Below are positions 22,890-30,302 of a DNA stretch of 30,302 bases, piece by piece. Below the pieces are notes generated by a model. That model saw only the letters and a program-made list of their open reading frames with translations. It was not told where the DNA came from and searched no databases. Positions within the stretch are counted from its first letter, which is position 1. The number at the start of each line of letters is the position of its first letter. The translations under genes were made by a program, and so were the position numbers. The stretch is from NCBI GenBank assembly GCA_050698355.1, contig JBOHBN010000295.1, forward strand, positions 1 through 30,302, read 5' to 3'. This DNA is from JBOHBN01 sp050698355. GTDB taxonomy: Bacteria; Actinomycetota; Actinomycetes; Streptosporangiales; WHST01.

Positions 22890-24377
22890 GTGTCGGTCCT
22901 GGAGAACGTCACTGAACTGACCGAACGCGTGGGCAGCCGTGCCGCGATCCGGATCGACAGTGCGGTCACCACCTGGCAGGCCAAGTACCGGCGCACCGTT
23001 ATAGCCACCGACCTGCTCGTAGGGACGGTATTGGCAGCTATGGCGTTCTACGTCCGATTTGGCGACTCGACTCGTTTGCCATTTCCGTACCTGGTCTGTA
23101 GCGCTCTGTTTCCTATCGTTTGGGTAACGTTGCTCGCCCTGGCCCGGGCCCACGAGCCGCGTTTTCTTTTCACCGGAACCGAGGAATTCCGTCGGGTGGT
23201 CATGGCCGGCTGTGTGCTGCTGGTCGGCATCGCCCTGGTTTCCTACGCCGGCAAGTTCGAGGTCGCACGTAGCTGGGTGTTGCTGAGCGTGCCGCCCGCG
23301 ACCATCTGCACGGTGTTGGCGCGATACGTGTTGCGCAAGCGCGTACACCGCCGTCGGTTGGGTCGCGGTGCGTACATGTACCGCACCGTCATGGTCGGTT
23401 ACGAGCGCGCGACGGCGAACCTCGTCGGCACGCTTCGTTTGAACCGTTACCACGGTCTCGACGTGGTCGGCGCCTGCCTTCCTCCGAACCGCATCGCCGA
23501 TGCCGGCGACATCATCAAAGACTGCGGGGTCCCCGTCCTCGGCGACTTCGGCAGCATCGCCTCCACCGTCGAACGGGTGGGCGCGGACGTCGTGGTCGTG
23601 CTGGCGTGCCCTGAGCTCGACGGCCCCACGCTGCGCAGGCTCGGCTGGGAGCTGGAGAAGTCGGGTACGGAGCTGTTGGTGGCACCCGCGCTCATGGAGG
23701 TCGCGGGACCGCGGGTGACGGTACGCCCGGTCGCGGACCTTCCGCTCCTGCACGTGGAGCACAGCGAGCTCACACACTGGCGCCGGGCGCTCAAGTCGAC
23801 CTTCGACCGGGTCGGTGCCGCGTTGTGCGTGGCCCTGGCGTCACCGCTCCTCCTCGCGATCGCGGCAGCCATCAAGCTTGCCGACGGCGGCCCGATCTTT
23901 TTCCGCCAGACCCGCATCGGGCACGAGGGCCGGGAATTCTCGATGCTGAAGTTCCGCACCATGCAGGTGAACGCCGAACAGCGTCTGGGCGAGTTGCTGG
24001 CACTGAACGACAGCTCGCAGGTGCTGTTCAAGATGCGGCAAGACCCGCGCGTCACCGGGGTGGGCAGCTTCCTGCGTCGCTACTCACTGGATGAGATCCC
24101 GCAGCTGGTGAACGTGCTGCGCGGCGAGATGTCGCTCGTCGGGCCGCGGCCACCGCTGCCCAGGGAGGTCGAGCAGTACGAGCGGGACGTCTACCGCAGG
24201 TTCGCGGTACGCCCGGGCATCACGGGGCTGTGGCAGGTGAGCGGTCGCTCGGACCTGCCCTGGGAGGAGACCGTCCGCCTCGATATCCGCTACGTCGAGC
24301 GCTGGTCGCTGCTTCTGGATGTATTGATCATCTGCCGCACTTTGGGGGCGGTTTTGAGAAAGTCGGGGGCGTACTGA
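22890..24377 (+). CDS. Polyprenyl-phosphate sugar-1-phosphate transferase (WbaP/CpsE type)
   Basis: The 495-residue enzyme starts repeat-unit synthesis by moving a sugar phosphate from a nucleotide sugar to undecaprenyl phosphate. Four membrane segments occupy about residues 35-150. A Rossmann-like cytoplasmic region follows (YRTVMVGYERATANLVG), then the catalytic domain. This has a re-entrant helix (AALCVALASPLLLAIAAAIK), FFRQTRIGHEGREFSMLKFR, SLDEIPQLVNVLRGEMSLVG-PRP, and PGITGLWQVSGRS. These are the family signature motifs. GTG 22890 has GGAAGAGG 6 nt upstream. Its 5' part is visibly less GC-rich than its neighbours. Its TGA shares one base with the next start (TGATG), coupling it to the sigma factor. 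Confidence 0.93.
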   Translation: MSVLENVTELTERVGSRAAIRIDSAVTTWQAKYRRTVIATDLLVGTVLAAMAFYVRFGDSTRLPFPYLVCSALFPIVWVTLLALARAHEPRFLFTGTEEFRRVVMAGCVLLVGIALVSYAGKFEVARSWVLLSVPPATICTVLARYVLRKRVHRRRLGRGAYMYRTVMVGYERATANLVGTLRLNRYHGLDVVGACLPPNRIADAGDIIKDCGVPVLGDFGSIASTVERVGADVVVVLACPELDGPTLRRLGWELEKSGTELLVAPALMEVAGPRVTVRPVADLPLLHVEHSELTHWRRALKSTFDRVGAALCVALASPLLLAIAAAIKLADGGPIFFRQTRIGHEGREFSMLKFRTMQVNAEQRLGELLALNDSSQVLFKMRQDPRVTGVGSFLRRYSLDEIPQLVNVLRGEMSLVGPRPPLPREVEQYERDVYRRFAVRPGITGLWQVSGRSDLPWEETVRLDIRYVERWSLLLDVLIICRTLGAVLRKSGAY

Positions 24378-24955
24378 TGAGGTCGATGGATTACGGAAGC
24401 GGCGGGCAGGTCGAGATCGCGGATCTGGTCCGGCGGGCGAGCGCAGGCGATCGCGGCGCGTGGGAGCAGCTCGTCGACCGGTACGCGAGGTTGGTCTGGG
24501 CAGTGACCCGCAACTGTCGCATGAGCGAGAGCGACGCCTCCGACGTTGCACAGACGACCTGGCTCCGCCTGCTGGAGCACATCGACCGCATCGAGCCGGC
24601 GCGCGTGGGCGCGTGGCTCGCCACCACGGCCCGGCACGAGTGCCTGAGGGTCGTCGCGCTGAGGCGCCGGATGCTGCTGACGTACGAAGACAACGCCCTG
24701 GAGGATGTCGCCGAGAGCCAGCCGGACGTCGACGAGTCATTGCTCGCGGGAGAGCGCGCCGTGGAGGTGCGCCGTGTGCTCCAGACGCTCCCGGAGCGCT
24801 GGCAGCAGCTGCTCAAGCTCTCGACCGCCGACCCGCCGGTGTCGTACGCGGAGATCTCGGCACGGCTCGACCTGCCGATCGGCAGTATCGGCCCGATGCG
24901 CGGTCGGTGCCTCGCGAAGCTCCGCACCTTGCTGGCGCAGGAACTCGCGTCCTAA
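24377..24955 (+). CDS. RNA polymerase sigma-70-family (ECF-like) factor
   Basis: A 192-residue sigma factor. Region 2 spans about residues 14-85: DLVRRASAGDRGAWEQLVDR, RLVWAVTRNC, then SDASDVAQTTWLRLLEHIDR. Region 4 spans about 120-190: LQTLPERWQQLLKLSTADPP, then VSYAEISARLDLPIGSIGPM-RGRCLAKLR. The wording of region 4 is typical of actinobacterial sigma factors whose neighbour is a small conserved protein, which fits the gene at 24961-25365. The start overlaps the stop of the initiating transferase, so its expression is linked to polysaccharide synthesis. ATG 24386 is an alternative start. No anti-sigma gene with a zinc-finger motif is present. Confidence 0.88.
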   Translation: MRSMDYGSGGQVEIADLVRRASAGDRGAWEQLVDRYARLVWAVTRNCRMSESDASDVAQTTWLRLLEHIDRIEPARVGAWLATTARHECLRVVALRRRMLLTYEDNALEDVAESQPDVDESLLAGERAVEVRRVLQTLPERWQQLLKLSTADPPVSYAEISARLDLPIGSIGPMRGRCLAKLRTLLAQELAS

Positions 24956-24960
24956 ACCGC

Positions 24961-25365
24961 TCAGAGCACGACCCAGGCGGTCCTGGCGGGCGGGTGCTCG
25001 CCATCAGGCCAGCGCAGCAAGAGGCTGGTCAGCCCGGGAGGTAGGTCGGTCGGACCCTTGTCAGCGATGGTCGCGACCGTCATCGTGCCGTGCGTGTCGC
25101 GCCCCAGCGCCGCTACGGTCACCTCTCCACGGGGGTGGATTCCCAGGTCGATGCTCAACCTGTCGACGCCGCGGACGTCGAACTCGACGCGGCACCCACC
25201 CCGTACGAACCGCAGCGAGCGAGAGCTGCCTTGCTGTGCGGCCGCCGTGTCGACGAGGCTGTCGAAGCACAGGTCAAGCACCATGAGGTCCCAGTCGTAG
25301 TCCAGGTAGACCGCGAGGGCCGCTTGACGGATGAGTTCGGGTGACCCGGCGATGTCAGCCTCCAC
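24961..25365 (-). CDS. Conserved small protein resembling sigma-factor companions
   Basis: A 134-residue soluble protein without membrane segment. It opens MEADIAGSPELIRQAALAVY, then DLCFDSLVD, SLRFVRGGCRVEFDVRG, and ends GLTSLLLRWPDGEHPPARTAW. From memory, a family of about 150-residue proteins with the same order of motifs (a helical start, DSL-D, a 'LRF..GG..VE' strand, a proline-glycine turn, a terminal 'W..L') is encoded directly after this type of sigma factor in many actinobacteria. Here it is on the opposite strand, with stops 5 bp apart. GTG 25365 overlaps the upstream beta-helix gene by 11 bp; the frame is open to a GTG at 25431. The molecular role is unknown. Confidence 0.65.
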   Translation of the reverse strand: MEADIAGSPELIRQAALAVYLDYDWDLMVLDLCFDSLVDTAAAQQGSSRSLRFVRGGCRVEFDVRGVDRLSIDLGIHPRGEVTVAALGRDTHGTMTVATIADKGPTDLPPGLTSLLLRWPDGEHPPARTAWVVL

Positions 25366-27034
25366 TCGATCCGCTCGGCGCCGGATGGCACCGCGCTCTC
25401 TTGGTCTGCTTGTGGGAACAGTTGTCCGCACCTCGTGGGGACGCTGCCGCCGCGATAGTGCTGTGGGCGTCCTGTTGGTACGGCTGGGAGCGCCAGGTGC
25501 TCCAAACGATCGAGGTGTCCTGGTCCCGCACCAGGAACCGCCAGGGTCCTGAGTAGGTGTTGTCGAAGAAGCGGTTTCCTTGCTTGAACGTGATCCGTTG
25601 CTGGATGACGTCCCCCTTGTATGGGGACCAGTCGGGGTACGTGCCCCAGTTCGACATGATCCCGTTGTACCCGCAACCGCGGTCAGTCACGCATTGCGGC
25701 CCGACCTCGTCGGGGTCGAAGCTGAACCTGTTGTCGTGGACCCGCACGTTCTTGGTCTTCCACCGGCAGTCGCTGTAGTAGGGCTCCTGGTCGATGTTCT
25801 TCGCATTGCAGCTGTCGGCCGTGACCTTGGGGTTGACCAGGGTGCTCGCGCCGGTGCTCGTGTTCGCCGGGGATCCCGCGAAACGGTCGGCGTTTTCCCA
25901 CAGGATGACCCCCGACCAGTTGTTCTTGAAGACGTTGTCCTCGACCTCGAGCTTCGAAGAGTACGGACCCGGGACGCGGGAGTCGCTGCCGGACTCGGAC
26001 AGGTAGATGGCGGCCGTCGGGAAGCCGGGGTTCTCGGGGCCTTTGACGTTTCCGTTCCGGACGAAGGTGTTGTCCCGGATGACCGCGTTGTAGCTGATCT
26101 CGTAGATGATGGCTTCCGCGTCGTTGTCCGAGAAGTAGTTGTGTGTGAACGCGAAACCGACATTGTTGGTGTCCGCCCACAGCCCGGCGCTCTTGTTGTC
26201 GTGCACCCAGTTTCCTCGGACGACCGCGCCGTCGACATCCCAGAACTTGCCGCCGCCCGAGCAGCCACAGCCGGGGCGGCGCTGCTCCCAGTCGTCGGTG
26301 TTGTTTCCGGCAATCTCGTTGCGCACGAGTGTCAGATCGTTAACCCCGTCCGGGTGATACGCGCTGAAGCCGTATTGTCCGTTGTGCGCGAGACAGTTTT
26401 CCCGTAGGACGTTCTTGCTCCCGAGCATGACGCCGGCACCGGCGTTGTCGCGAACCGTGTTGCGCACCATCTGCCATCCGGTAGCGGAGTTGTGGTTGAC
26501 GACACCTTCGTTGTTGTTGCCCCCCGATGTGCCGAAGTTCTTGATCGTCAGATACTTGATGGTGACGTCTGCCGCGTGACCGCCGAACGCGTACCTGTTG
26601 CGGTGCCGGCCGTCGAGCACCGCCCCCGGTGCCCCGATGTACGTGTCGTGGTCCTTGGGATGCACCTGGGCGTAGGTCGTGGGGGAGAGCTCGTGCACGC
26701 CCGCGGCCAACCAGAACGTCGTCCCAGGGGGGTTGTCGTTGGTGATCTGCGCGAGGTTGTCGGAGGTGCTGACGGATACGGCGTCGGCAGGTGGCTGCTG
26801 CGGTCCGTCGAGCATCGACCCGTTGTCGCAGACCTCAGCGGTTGGGGACGCTGGTGCCGTAGCCGACGAGCCGGACGACGCTGCCGATGGGGGGTCTGTC
26901 GGCCGGTTGGCCGCGGTGATCACCCACGCCAGCCCGGCGACGAGGGCCAGCCCGCCGGCGAGGGCAGCGCCGCGGCGTTGCCACCCTCCGGTTCGACGCC
27001 CGGGCGTGGCGGGCGGCATGGAATCGCCTTGCAT
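25355..27034 (-). CDS. Membrane-anchored right-handed beta-helix protein
   Basis: A 559-residue protein. A basic N-terminus is followed by a membrane segment at about 22-42 (RGAALAGGLALVAGLAWVIT), then a Ser/Ala/Thr/Pro linker and a large extracytoplasmic domain. This shows repeated strand-turn units rich in Asn, Asp and Gly, such as NTVRDNAGAGVMLGSKNVLR, NYFSDNDAEAIIYEIS, and RDNTFVRNGN. Such repeats are the mark of parallel beta-helix proteins (pectate-lyase-like), which often bind or cleave polysaccharide. Several Cys pairs (GCGCSGGGKF, DRGCGYNG) suggest disulfides. No catalytic residues can be named. Start ATG 27034 is 10 bp after the glycosyltransferase stop, with TGAGG close by. It may modify or trim the product of the neighbouring genes. 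Confidence 0.78.
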   Translation of the reverse strand: MQGDSMPPATPGRRTGGWQRRGAALAGGLALVAGLAWVITAANRPTDPPSAASSGSSATAPASPTAEVCDNGSMLDGPQQPPADAVSVSTSDNLAQITNDNPPGTTFWLAAGVHELSPTTYAQVHPKDHDTYIGAPGAVLDGRHRNRYAFGGHAADVTIKYLTIKNFGTSGGNNNEGVVNHNSATGWQMVRNTVRDNAGAGVMLGSKNVLRENCLAHNGQYGFSAYHPDGVNDLTLVRNEIAGNNTDDWEQRRPGCGCSGGGKFWDVDGAVVRGNWVHDNKSAGLWADTNNVGFAFTHNYFSDNDAEAIIYEISYNAVIRDNTFVRNGNVKGPENPGFPTAAIYLSESGSDSRVPGPYSSKLEVEDNVFKNNWSGVILWENADRFAGSPANTSTGASTLVNPKVTADSCNAKNIDQEPYYSDCRWKTKNVRVHDNRFSFDPDEVGPQCVTDRGCGYNGIMSNWGTYPDWSPYKGDVIQQRITFKQGNRFFDNTYSGPWRFLVRDQDTSIVWSTWRSQPYQQDAHSTIAAAASPRGADNCSHKQTKRARCHPAPSGSSGG

Positions 27035-27044
27035 GGCTCCTCAC

Positions 27045-28271
27045 CTATCCAACGACGGGTTCTGCCCGCGGCGCCTCGGCCGATGCCGGATACCGCGTGG
27101 CGAACTGGTAGATGTCGACCAGCTGGCTGATGTTCTGGGCGGGCTCGAAGCGTTGCTCGTACGTGCTGCGCGCGCGCTGCCCGTACGCGCCGAACCGGTG
27201 TGGGTACGCATCCACGTCGTGGAGCACTCGAGCGAGGTCGGCAGGATCGCCGGGCCGGAAGAGCGCGCCGTCGACGCCATCGGCGACGAGTTCGGGGAAC
27301 GAGCCGTGCGCCGCGGCCACCGCGGGGGTGCCGACAGCCATCCCCTCCACGACTACCAGGCCGAACGTCTCTTCCCACTGGGACGGAAGGAGGACCGCAC
27401 GCGAGCCGGCGAGCAGGTCGAAGCACTGCCGCTTGTCCAGTAATCCGGCCAACTCCACCGACGGCCGTGACTCCGCCCACTGGGAAACGTGCTCTGCCAG
27501 CGGCCCGCTGCCGGCGATGGTAAGGCGCAGGGCGTCGTCGCCGGCAGTCGCACGGTACCGGTCCCACGCCTCGAGCAGCAGCGGCACTCCCTTGGCTGCG
27601 TCGAGCCTGCCGACGTAGGCGACCCTGCGTTGCCGTGCGGTCCGTGGACTTGCCGCGCACGGCACCAGGTTGGCCTTGACGAACATTCGCGCGGGATCGA
27701 GGTGGAGCCCGGATAGCAGCTGACGCTGGGATGCGGAGATGAAGATGTACGCGGACACGAGGCTGCGCCACGCCCGGCGATGCGCCACAGCACCCGCGAC
27801 GACAGGGAGAGTGGCGAGCGCCGAGCCGCGATAGCACCTGTGTGCCAGGGCGGAGACCGGTAGCCCGCTGGCGCAGTCGTGGCAGACCTTTCCGGCGCGG
27901 AAGAAGTCGCCGCTCGCGCACATCAGCTTGTAGTTGTGAATGGTCGCGACGATCGGCACCTCCGCGTCCCTGCACGCGTACAGCACCGACGGGCTGAGCA
28001 ACGGGAATGTGTTGTGCACGTGCACCACATCGGGCCGGAACCGGCGCAGCACGCCGCTGAGTGCGTGCCGTGCCGCCCGGTTCCACACGACCTGTGCCGG
28101 CAGGGCTGCCTTGCGCGCGGGCGACCAGAGCTCGATGTCGTCGCTGTGCTGCTCGAAGTGCTCCACGTCGTGCCCCGCCGCGGTCAACGCGGCGCTCTCC
28201 TGGTCGACGACCCGGTTCTCGCCACTCGGCGCGGCCGAGCGGTACCTGTTGTGCACGATGAGGACTCTCAT
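27045..28271 (-). CDS. Family 4 glycosyltransferase
   Basis: A 408-residue GT-B glycosyltransferase. The N-terminal acceptor domain begins MRVLIVHNRYRSAAPSGENR, then VDQESAALTAAGHDVEHFEQ, and DVVHVHNTFPLLSPSVLYA. The C-terminal donor domain begins near RRVAYVGRLDAAKGVPLLLE and holds QWEETFGLVVVEGMAVGTPA, the conserved E-x7-E motif for the nucleotide sugar. This is the layout of cytoplasmic enzymes extending lipid-linked exopolysaccharide repeats. ATG 28271 overlaps the upstream Wzy-like stop (ATGA); the frame continues far upstream, but only as antisense of that gene. It carries a Cys-rich stretch (HDCASG, HRCYRG) common in this subgroup. Confidence 0.9.
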   Translation of the reverse strand: MRVLIVHNRYRSAAPSGENRVVDQESAALTAAGHDVEHFEQHSDDIELWSPARKAALPAQVVWNRAARHALSGVLRRFRPDVVHVHNTFPLLSPSVLYACRDAEVPIVATIHNYKLMCASGDFFRAGKVCHDCASGLPVSALAHRCYRGSALATLPVVAGAVAHRRAWRSLVSAYIFISASQRQLLSGLHLDPARMFVKANLVPCAASPRTARQRRVAYVGRLDAAKGVPLLLEAWDRYRATAGDDALRLTIAGSGPLAEHVSQWAESRPSVELAGLLDKRQCFDLLAGSRAVLLPSQWEETFGLVVVEGMAVGTPAVAAAHGSFPELVADGVDGALFRPGDPADLARVLHDVDAYPHRFGAYGQRARSTYEQRFEPAQNISQLVDIYQFATRYPASAEAPRAEPVVG

Positions 28272-29518
28272 GATGTGCCTCGGACGGTAGAGCGGGTGGT
28301 GAGAAGAATTGCTGCGAGCGCTACTTCGAGTAGGTACAACGACGCATCGCTCGGGCCGGTCTCGGTGAACGAGGCGACGAAGGAGTAGACCACGAGAAAG
28401 ATGGCGAGCGCACGCTTCGGACCCTGCGGCCGGAAGGCTGCGAGCACCAGCAGGAAGAGGAGCAGCGCCGCGGTGACCGTCACTCCGAACAAACCCTGGT
28501 CGTGGTACGCGGCGAGCCAGTTGCTGTCGATCGGCAGGCCGTTGAACGACTTGTTGGTGAGTCCGAATCCGAAGATGTATTCGAACGCCGTGCGCGGCTC
28601 GGCGACAACTGCGTCCCACACCTTGGTGCGTCCGGTCAGCTGCATCAGCTGCTCGGTGTCCTGACCGCGAGCGAGCCAGGTCGTGACCAGGGAGGAAACC
28701 GTAAGCATCCCCAAGGACAGGACAATGAATCCCACAGCGAACGCTCGTCGTACCCGCGCTCGCGCGGTGAAGAGGCTGAGCCCGGCGATGAATACCCCCG
28801 CCAGCATGGCGACCAGGGCGGTGCGAGTGTGCGTCAGCAAGAGCATCGGCACCGCGATCGCTACCGAGAGCAGGGCGAGCTCCCGGCGCAGCCGCCCGGA
28901 CAGCCACAGCACGATCGCGAGGCCGGTGGCCACGGCTGCGTAGTGCGCTACCTGAGTAGGCGGTACCGGCCAGATCGCGCCGGTGAGGCGGTTGTCCTGC
29001 AGCGCGAGACCGGGAGCTAGCGCTACGCCGAGGCATACCGAACCGAGAACCGCCCAGACGCCGGTCAGGTGCGCCTTGACAAATAGCAGATCCTCGCGAC
29101 CCCACCACGGGGACAGTAGCCATAGAACGGCAATGAACCCGGCGAGCCGGCCCGTCCTGAACACGGCTCCGAGCGCGAATTGGGCGTGGAAGACCGCGAC
29201 GAGCGAACCGGCCACCAGCAGGGTGATGAGGACGAGCGCGACGTTGGGGCGCACCGTGATGGGGCGGTTCGTGGTGAGCGCGAGTAGGAGGGCCGCGAGC
29301 AGGGCGACCTGGGTGCAGACCTTCCCTACGGTGCCGGGGATGCCGAGCAGCGTCGGCATCGCGCTGTAGTAGGTGAGAACGTTCAAGAGGAGCAACAGCC
29401 AGGTGATTTTGACCCGGCGGAGCACCCGCTGCTCCATCCGGCCGGCCGGGTTACGCAGGTAGCCGGCTCCGATACCGGTCAGCGCGTCGACGGGCGCCGC
29501 GTGCTGTTGCACGCTCAT
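28268..29518 (-). CDS. Second O-antigen ligase/polymerase-like membrane protein
   Basis: A 416-residue polytopic membrane protein with about ten hydrophobic segments, beginning ITWLLLLLNVLTYYSAMPTL. It carries the Wzy_C-type features LLTHTRTALVAMLAGVFIAG, then LTGRTKVWDAVVAEPRTAFE, and YIFGFGLTNKSFNGLPIDSN, with the long external loop before the last helices (DSNWLAAYHDQGLFG). These residues fit the conserved Arg-rich and His loop regions of polymerases and ligases. ATG 29518 overlaps the stop of the upstream Wzz-like gene (ATGA). It is clearly distinct in sequence from the Wzy-like protein at 13783-15081, so the locus probably serves two products or has separate polymerase and ligase. Confidence 0.8.
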   Translation of the reverse strand: MSVQQHAAPVDALTGIGAGYLRNPAGRMEQRVLRRVKITWLLLLLNVLTYYSAMPTLLGIPGTVGKVCTQVALLAALLLALTTNRPITVRPNVALVLITLLVAGSLVAVFHAQFALGAVFRTGRLAGFIAVLWLLSPWWGREDLLFVKAHLTGVWAVLGSVCLGVALAPGLALQDNRLTGAIWPVPPTQVAHYAAVATGLAIVLWLSGRLRRELALLSVAIAVPMLLLTHTRTALVAMLAGVFIAGLSLFTARARVRRAFAVGFIVLSLGMLTVSSLVTTWLARGQDTEQLMQLTGRTKVWDAVVAEPRTAFEYIFGFGLTNKSFNGLPIDSNWLAAYHDQGLFGVTVTAALLLFLLVLAAFRPQGPKRALAIFLVVYSFVASFTETGPSDASLYLLEVALAAILLTTRSTVRGTS

Positions 29519-30302
29519 TGCCCGACCACTTCGAGGCTTTCGGAGTACGTCGGTAGGGAGCTCTGCTCGGCCGGCACACCGATGGTTTCATCGGTCTTGT
29601 CCGCTCCGAGGACGATGACCGGGCCGAGCCGCAGGCCGGCGGTCCTGATCATCTCGCCAACCGAGTGGATCTTCGTAGCGGTGGAGCGTCCGCTGGTTAC
29701 CACCATGCTGGCGGACGCGGCCCACGTCCGTAGATAATCGCCACCGAGCGCGGGCGGCAGGTCAGCGAGGGTCAGGACGACATCGGCGTCGGCCCATTCG
29801 GCGAGCAGGGCTTCGTCTCCCTCCCACACCACCAGCGGGCCTTCCGGGGGACTCGCGTACGCCTCCGGGCGGTGCACGATCACGGTGCTGCCGTCGACCC
29901 CGACGCTCGCGTCCTGCGTGCCGGGTTCGGACACCCCGAGCCGCGTGGCCAGGGCGCCGGTGGGATCCACGAGCAGAGTCCGGTACCCGTTATCCGCGAC
30001 TGCTGCCGCGAGCGAGGCTGTGATCGACACGGCGGCCTCGAGGCTGTCGACGCCGACGACGGCGAGGGTGGGCTTCGGCTCGGACCACGGAACGCGCGCG
30101 TACAGGTGACGTGCGGCGGCTCGCAGGTCCCGGTCGGTGAGCCGAGAGCGTCCGAGTAGCGGGCCGGAGAGCAGTCGCCGCCTGCTGCCGTCCTTTCCGG
30201 CAAGGCTCAACGTGACGCGCGCTCCGAGCGTACGTGCGATGTCGCGCCGTGTGCGCACGCGGTCGGAGAGCACCGCGGATACGATGACGAACCCGATCCC
30301 CA
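29515..30302 (-). CDS. Wzz-like co-polymerase, C-terminal part (truncated by window edge)
   Basis: The frame is open to the right edge, so the N-terminus lies outside. 261 residues are visible. They begin GIGFVIVSAVLSDRVRTRRD, the end of a membrane helix followed by a basic cytoplasmic stretch, the same layout as the second membrane segment of the Wzz-like protein at 17576-18943. The cytoplasmic domain has TLAVVGVDSLEAAVSITASL where a BY-kinase Walker A (GxxxxGK[ST]) would be expected, followed by RTLLVDPTG, a Walker A'-like strand with an Asp. The lysine is missing, so ATP hydrolysis is unlikely. The start of the coupled run Wzz-Wzy-GT4-beta-helix probably lies to the right. Confidence 0.72.
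   Translation of the reverse strand, partial: GIGFVIVSAVLSDRVRTRRDIARTLGARVTLSLAGKDGSRRRLLSGPLLGRSRLTDRDLRAAARHLYARVPWSEPKPTLAVVGVDSLEAAVSITASLAAAVADNGYRTLLVDPTGALATRLGVSEPGTQDASVGVDGSTVIVHRPEAYASPPEGPLVVWEGDEALLAEWADADVVLTLADLPPALGGDYLRTWAASASMVVTSGRSTATKIHSVGEMIRTAGLRLGPVIVLGADKTDETIGVPAEQSSLPTYSESLEVVGQ

Noticed and set aside
28272..29123. N-terminal extension of the GT4 glycosyltransferase frame
   Set aside because: It overlaps the Wzy-like gene in another frame, and the GT4 fold begins exactly at the ATGA-coupled start at 28271.
1..30302. tRNA, rRNA, CRISPR arrays, insertion sequences, prophage genes
   Set aside because: Looked for and not recognised; no repeat-spacer pattern, transposase motif or cloverleaf-like sequence was noticed.

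Overview
The window is high-GC DNA with dense, start-stop-coupled genes. It carries a complete Pup-proteasome locus in the order arc(mpa)-dop-pup-prcB-prcA-pafA, preceded by the 3' end of trmI. This gene set and order indicate an Actinomycetota chromosome. I cannot assign a genus from the sequence alone.

Region 1 (1-8122, + strand) is the pupylation and proteasome locus: TrmI (partial), the ARC/Mpa ring ATPase, Dop, Pup, both 20S proteasome subunits and the PafA ligase. Together they tag proteins with Pup (PafA), remove the tag (Dop), and unfold and degrade tagged substrates (ARC plus PrcA/PrcB). Pup already ends in Gly-Gly-Glu, so it needs no deamidation before ligation. The usually tight dop-pup junction is opened by about 750 bp. 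This gap holds a 74-nt nested inverted repeat and an antisense HicB-like antitoxin gene whose hicA toxin partner appears reduced to 32 codons by an internal deletion. A 28-codon reading frame also overlaps the dop start by ATGA and shares a repeated initiation region with it.

Region 2 (8126-24377, both strands) is a cell-surface polysaccharide locus. It contains two PAPS-type sulfotransferases, a secreted small protein, a large secreted protein (fibrinogen-like GGGW domain, propeller, Fn3, C-terminal beta domain) and a propeller lipoprotein. Further along are a Wzy/WaaL-type polymerase or ligase, a Wzx flippase, a Wzz-like co-polymerase with a degenerate nucleotide-binding domain, an APH-fold kinase, a GT2 glycosyltransferase, an Alg13/Alg14-like split glycosyltransferase and a WbaP-type initiating sugar-phosphate transferase. 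The initiating enzyme loads a sugar phosphate on a polyprenyl carrier, the glycosyltransferases extend it, Wzx flips it, and Wzy and Wzz polymerise it. Two sulfotransferases suggest a sulfated product.

Region 3 (24377-30302) begins with a sigma-70-family factor coupled to the initiating transferase. It continues with a minus-strand operon, read from the right edge: a second Wzz-like protein (partial), a second Wzy-like protein, a GT4 glycosyltransferase, a membrane-anchored right-handed beta-helix protein, and a small protein resembling those usually encoded beside this kind of sigma factor.

No rRNA, tRNA, CRISPR array, transposase or phage gene was recognised. The main oddities are the decayed hicAB module inside the Pup operon, the duplicated dop initiation region, the 74-nt hairpin, the two Wzz-like proteins without a recognisable Walker A lysine, and the convergent arrangement of the sigma factor and its putative partner.
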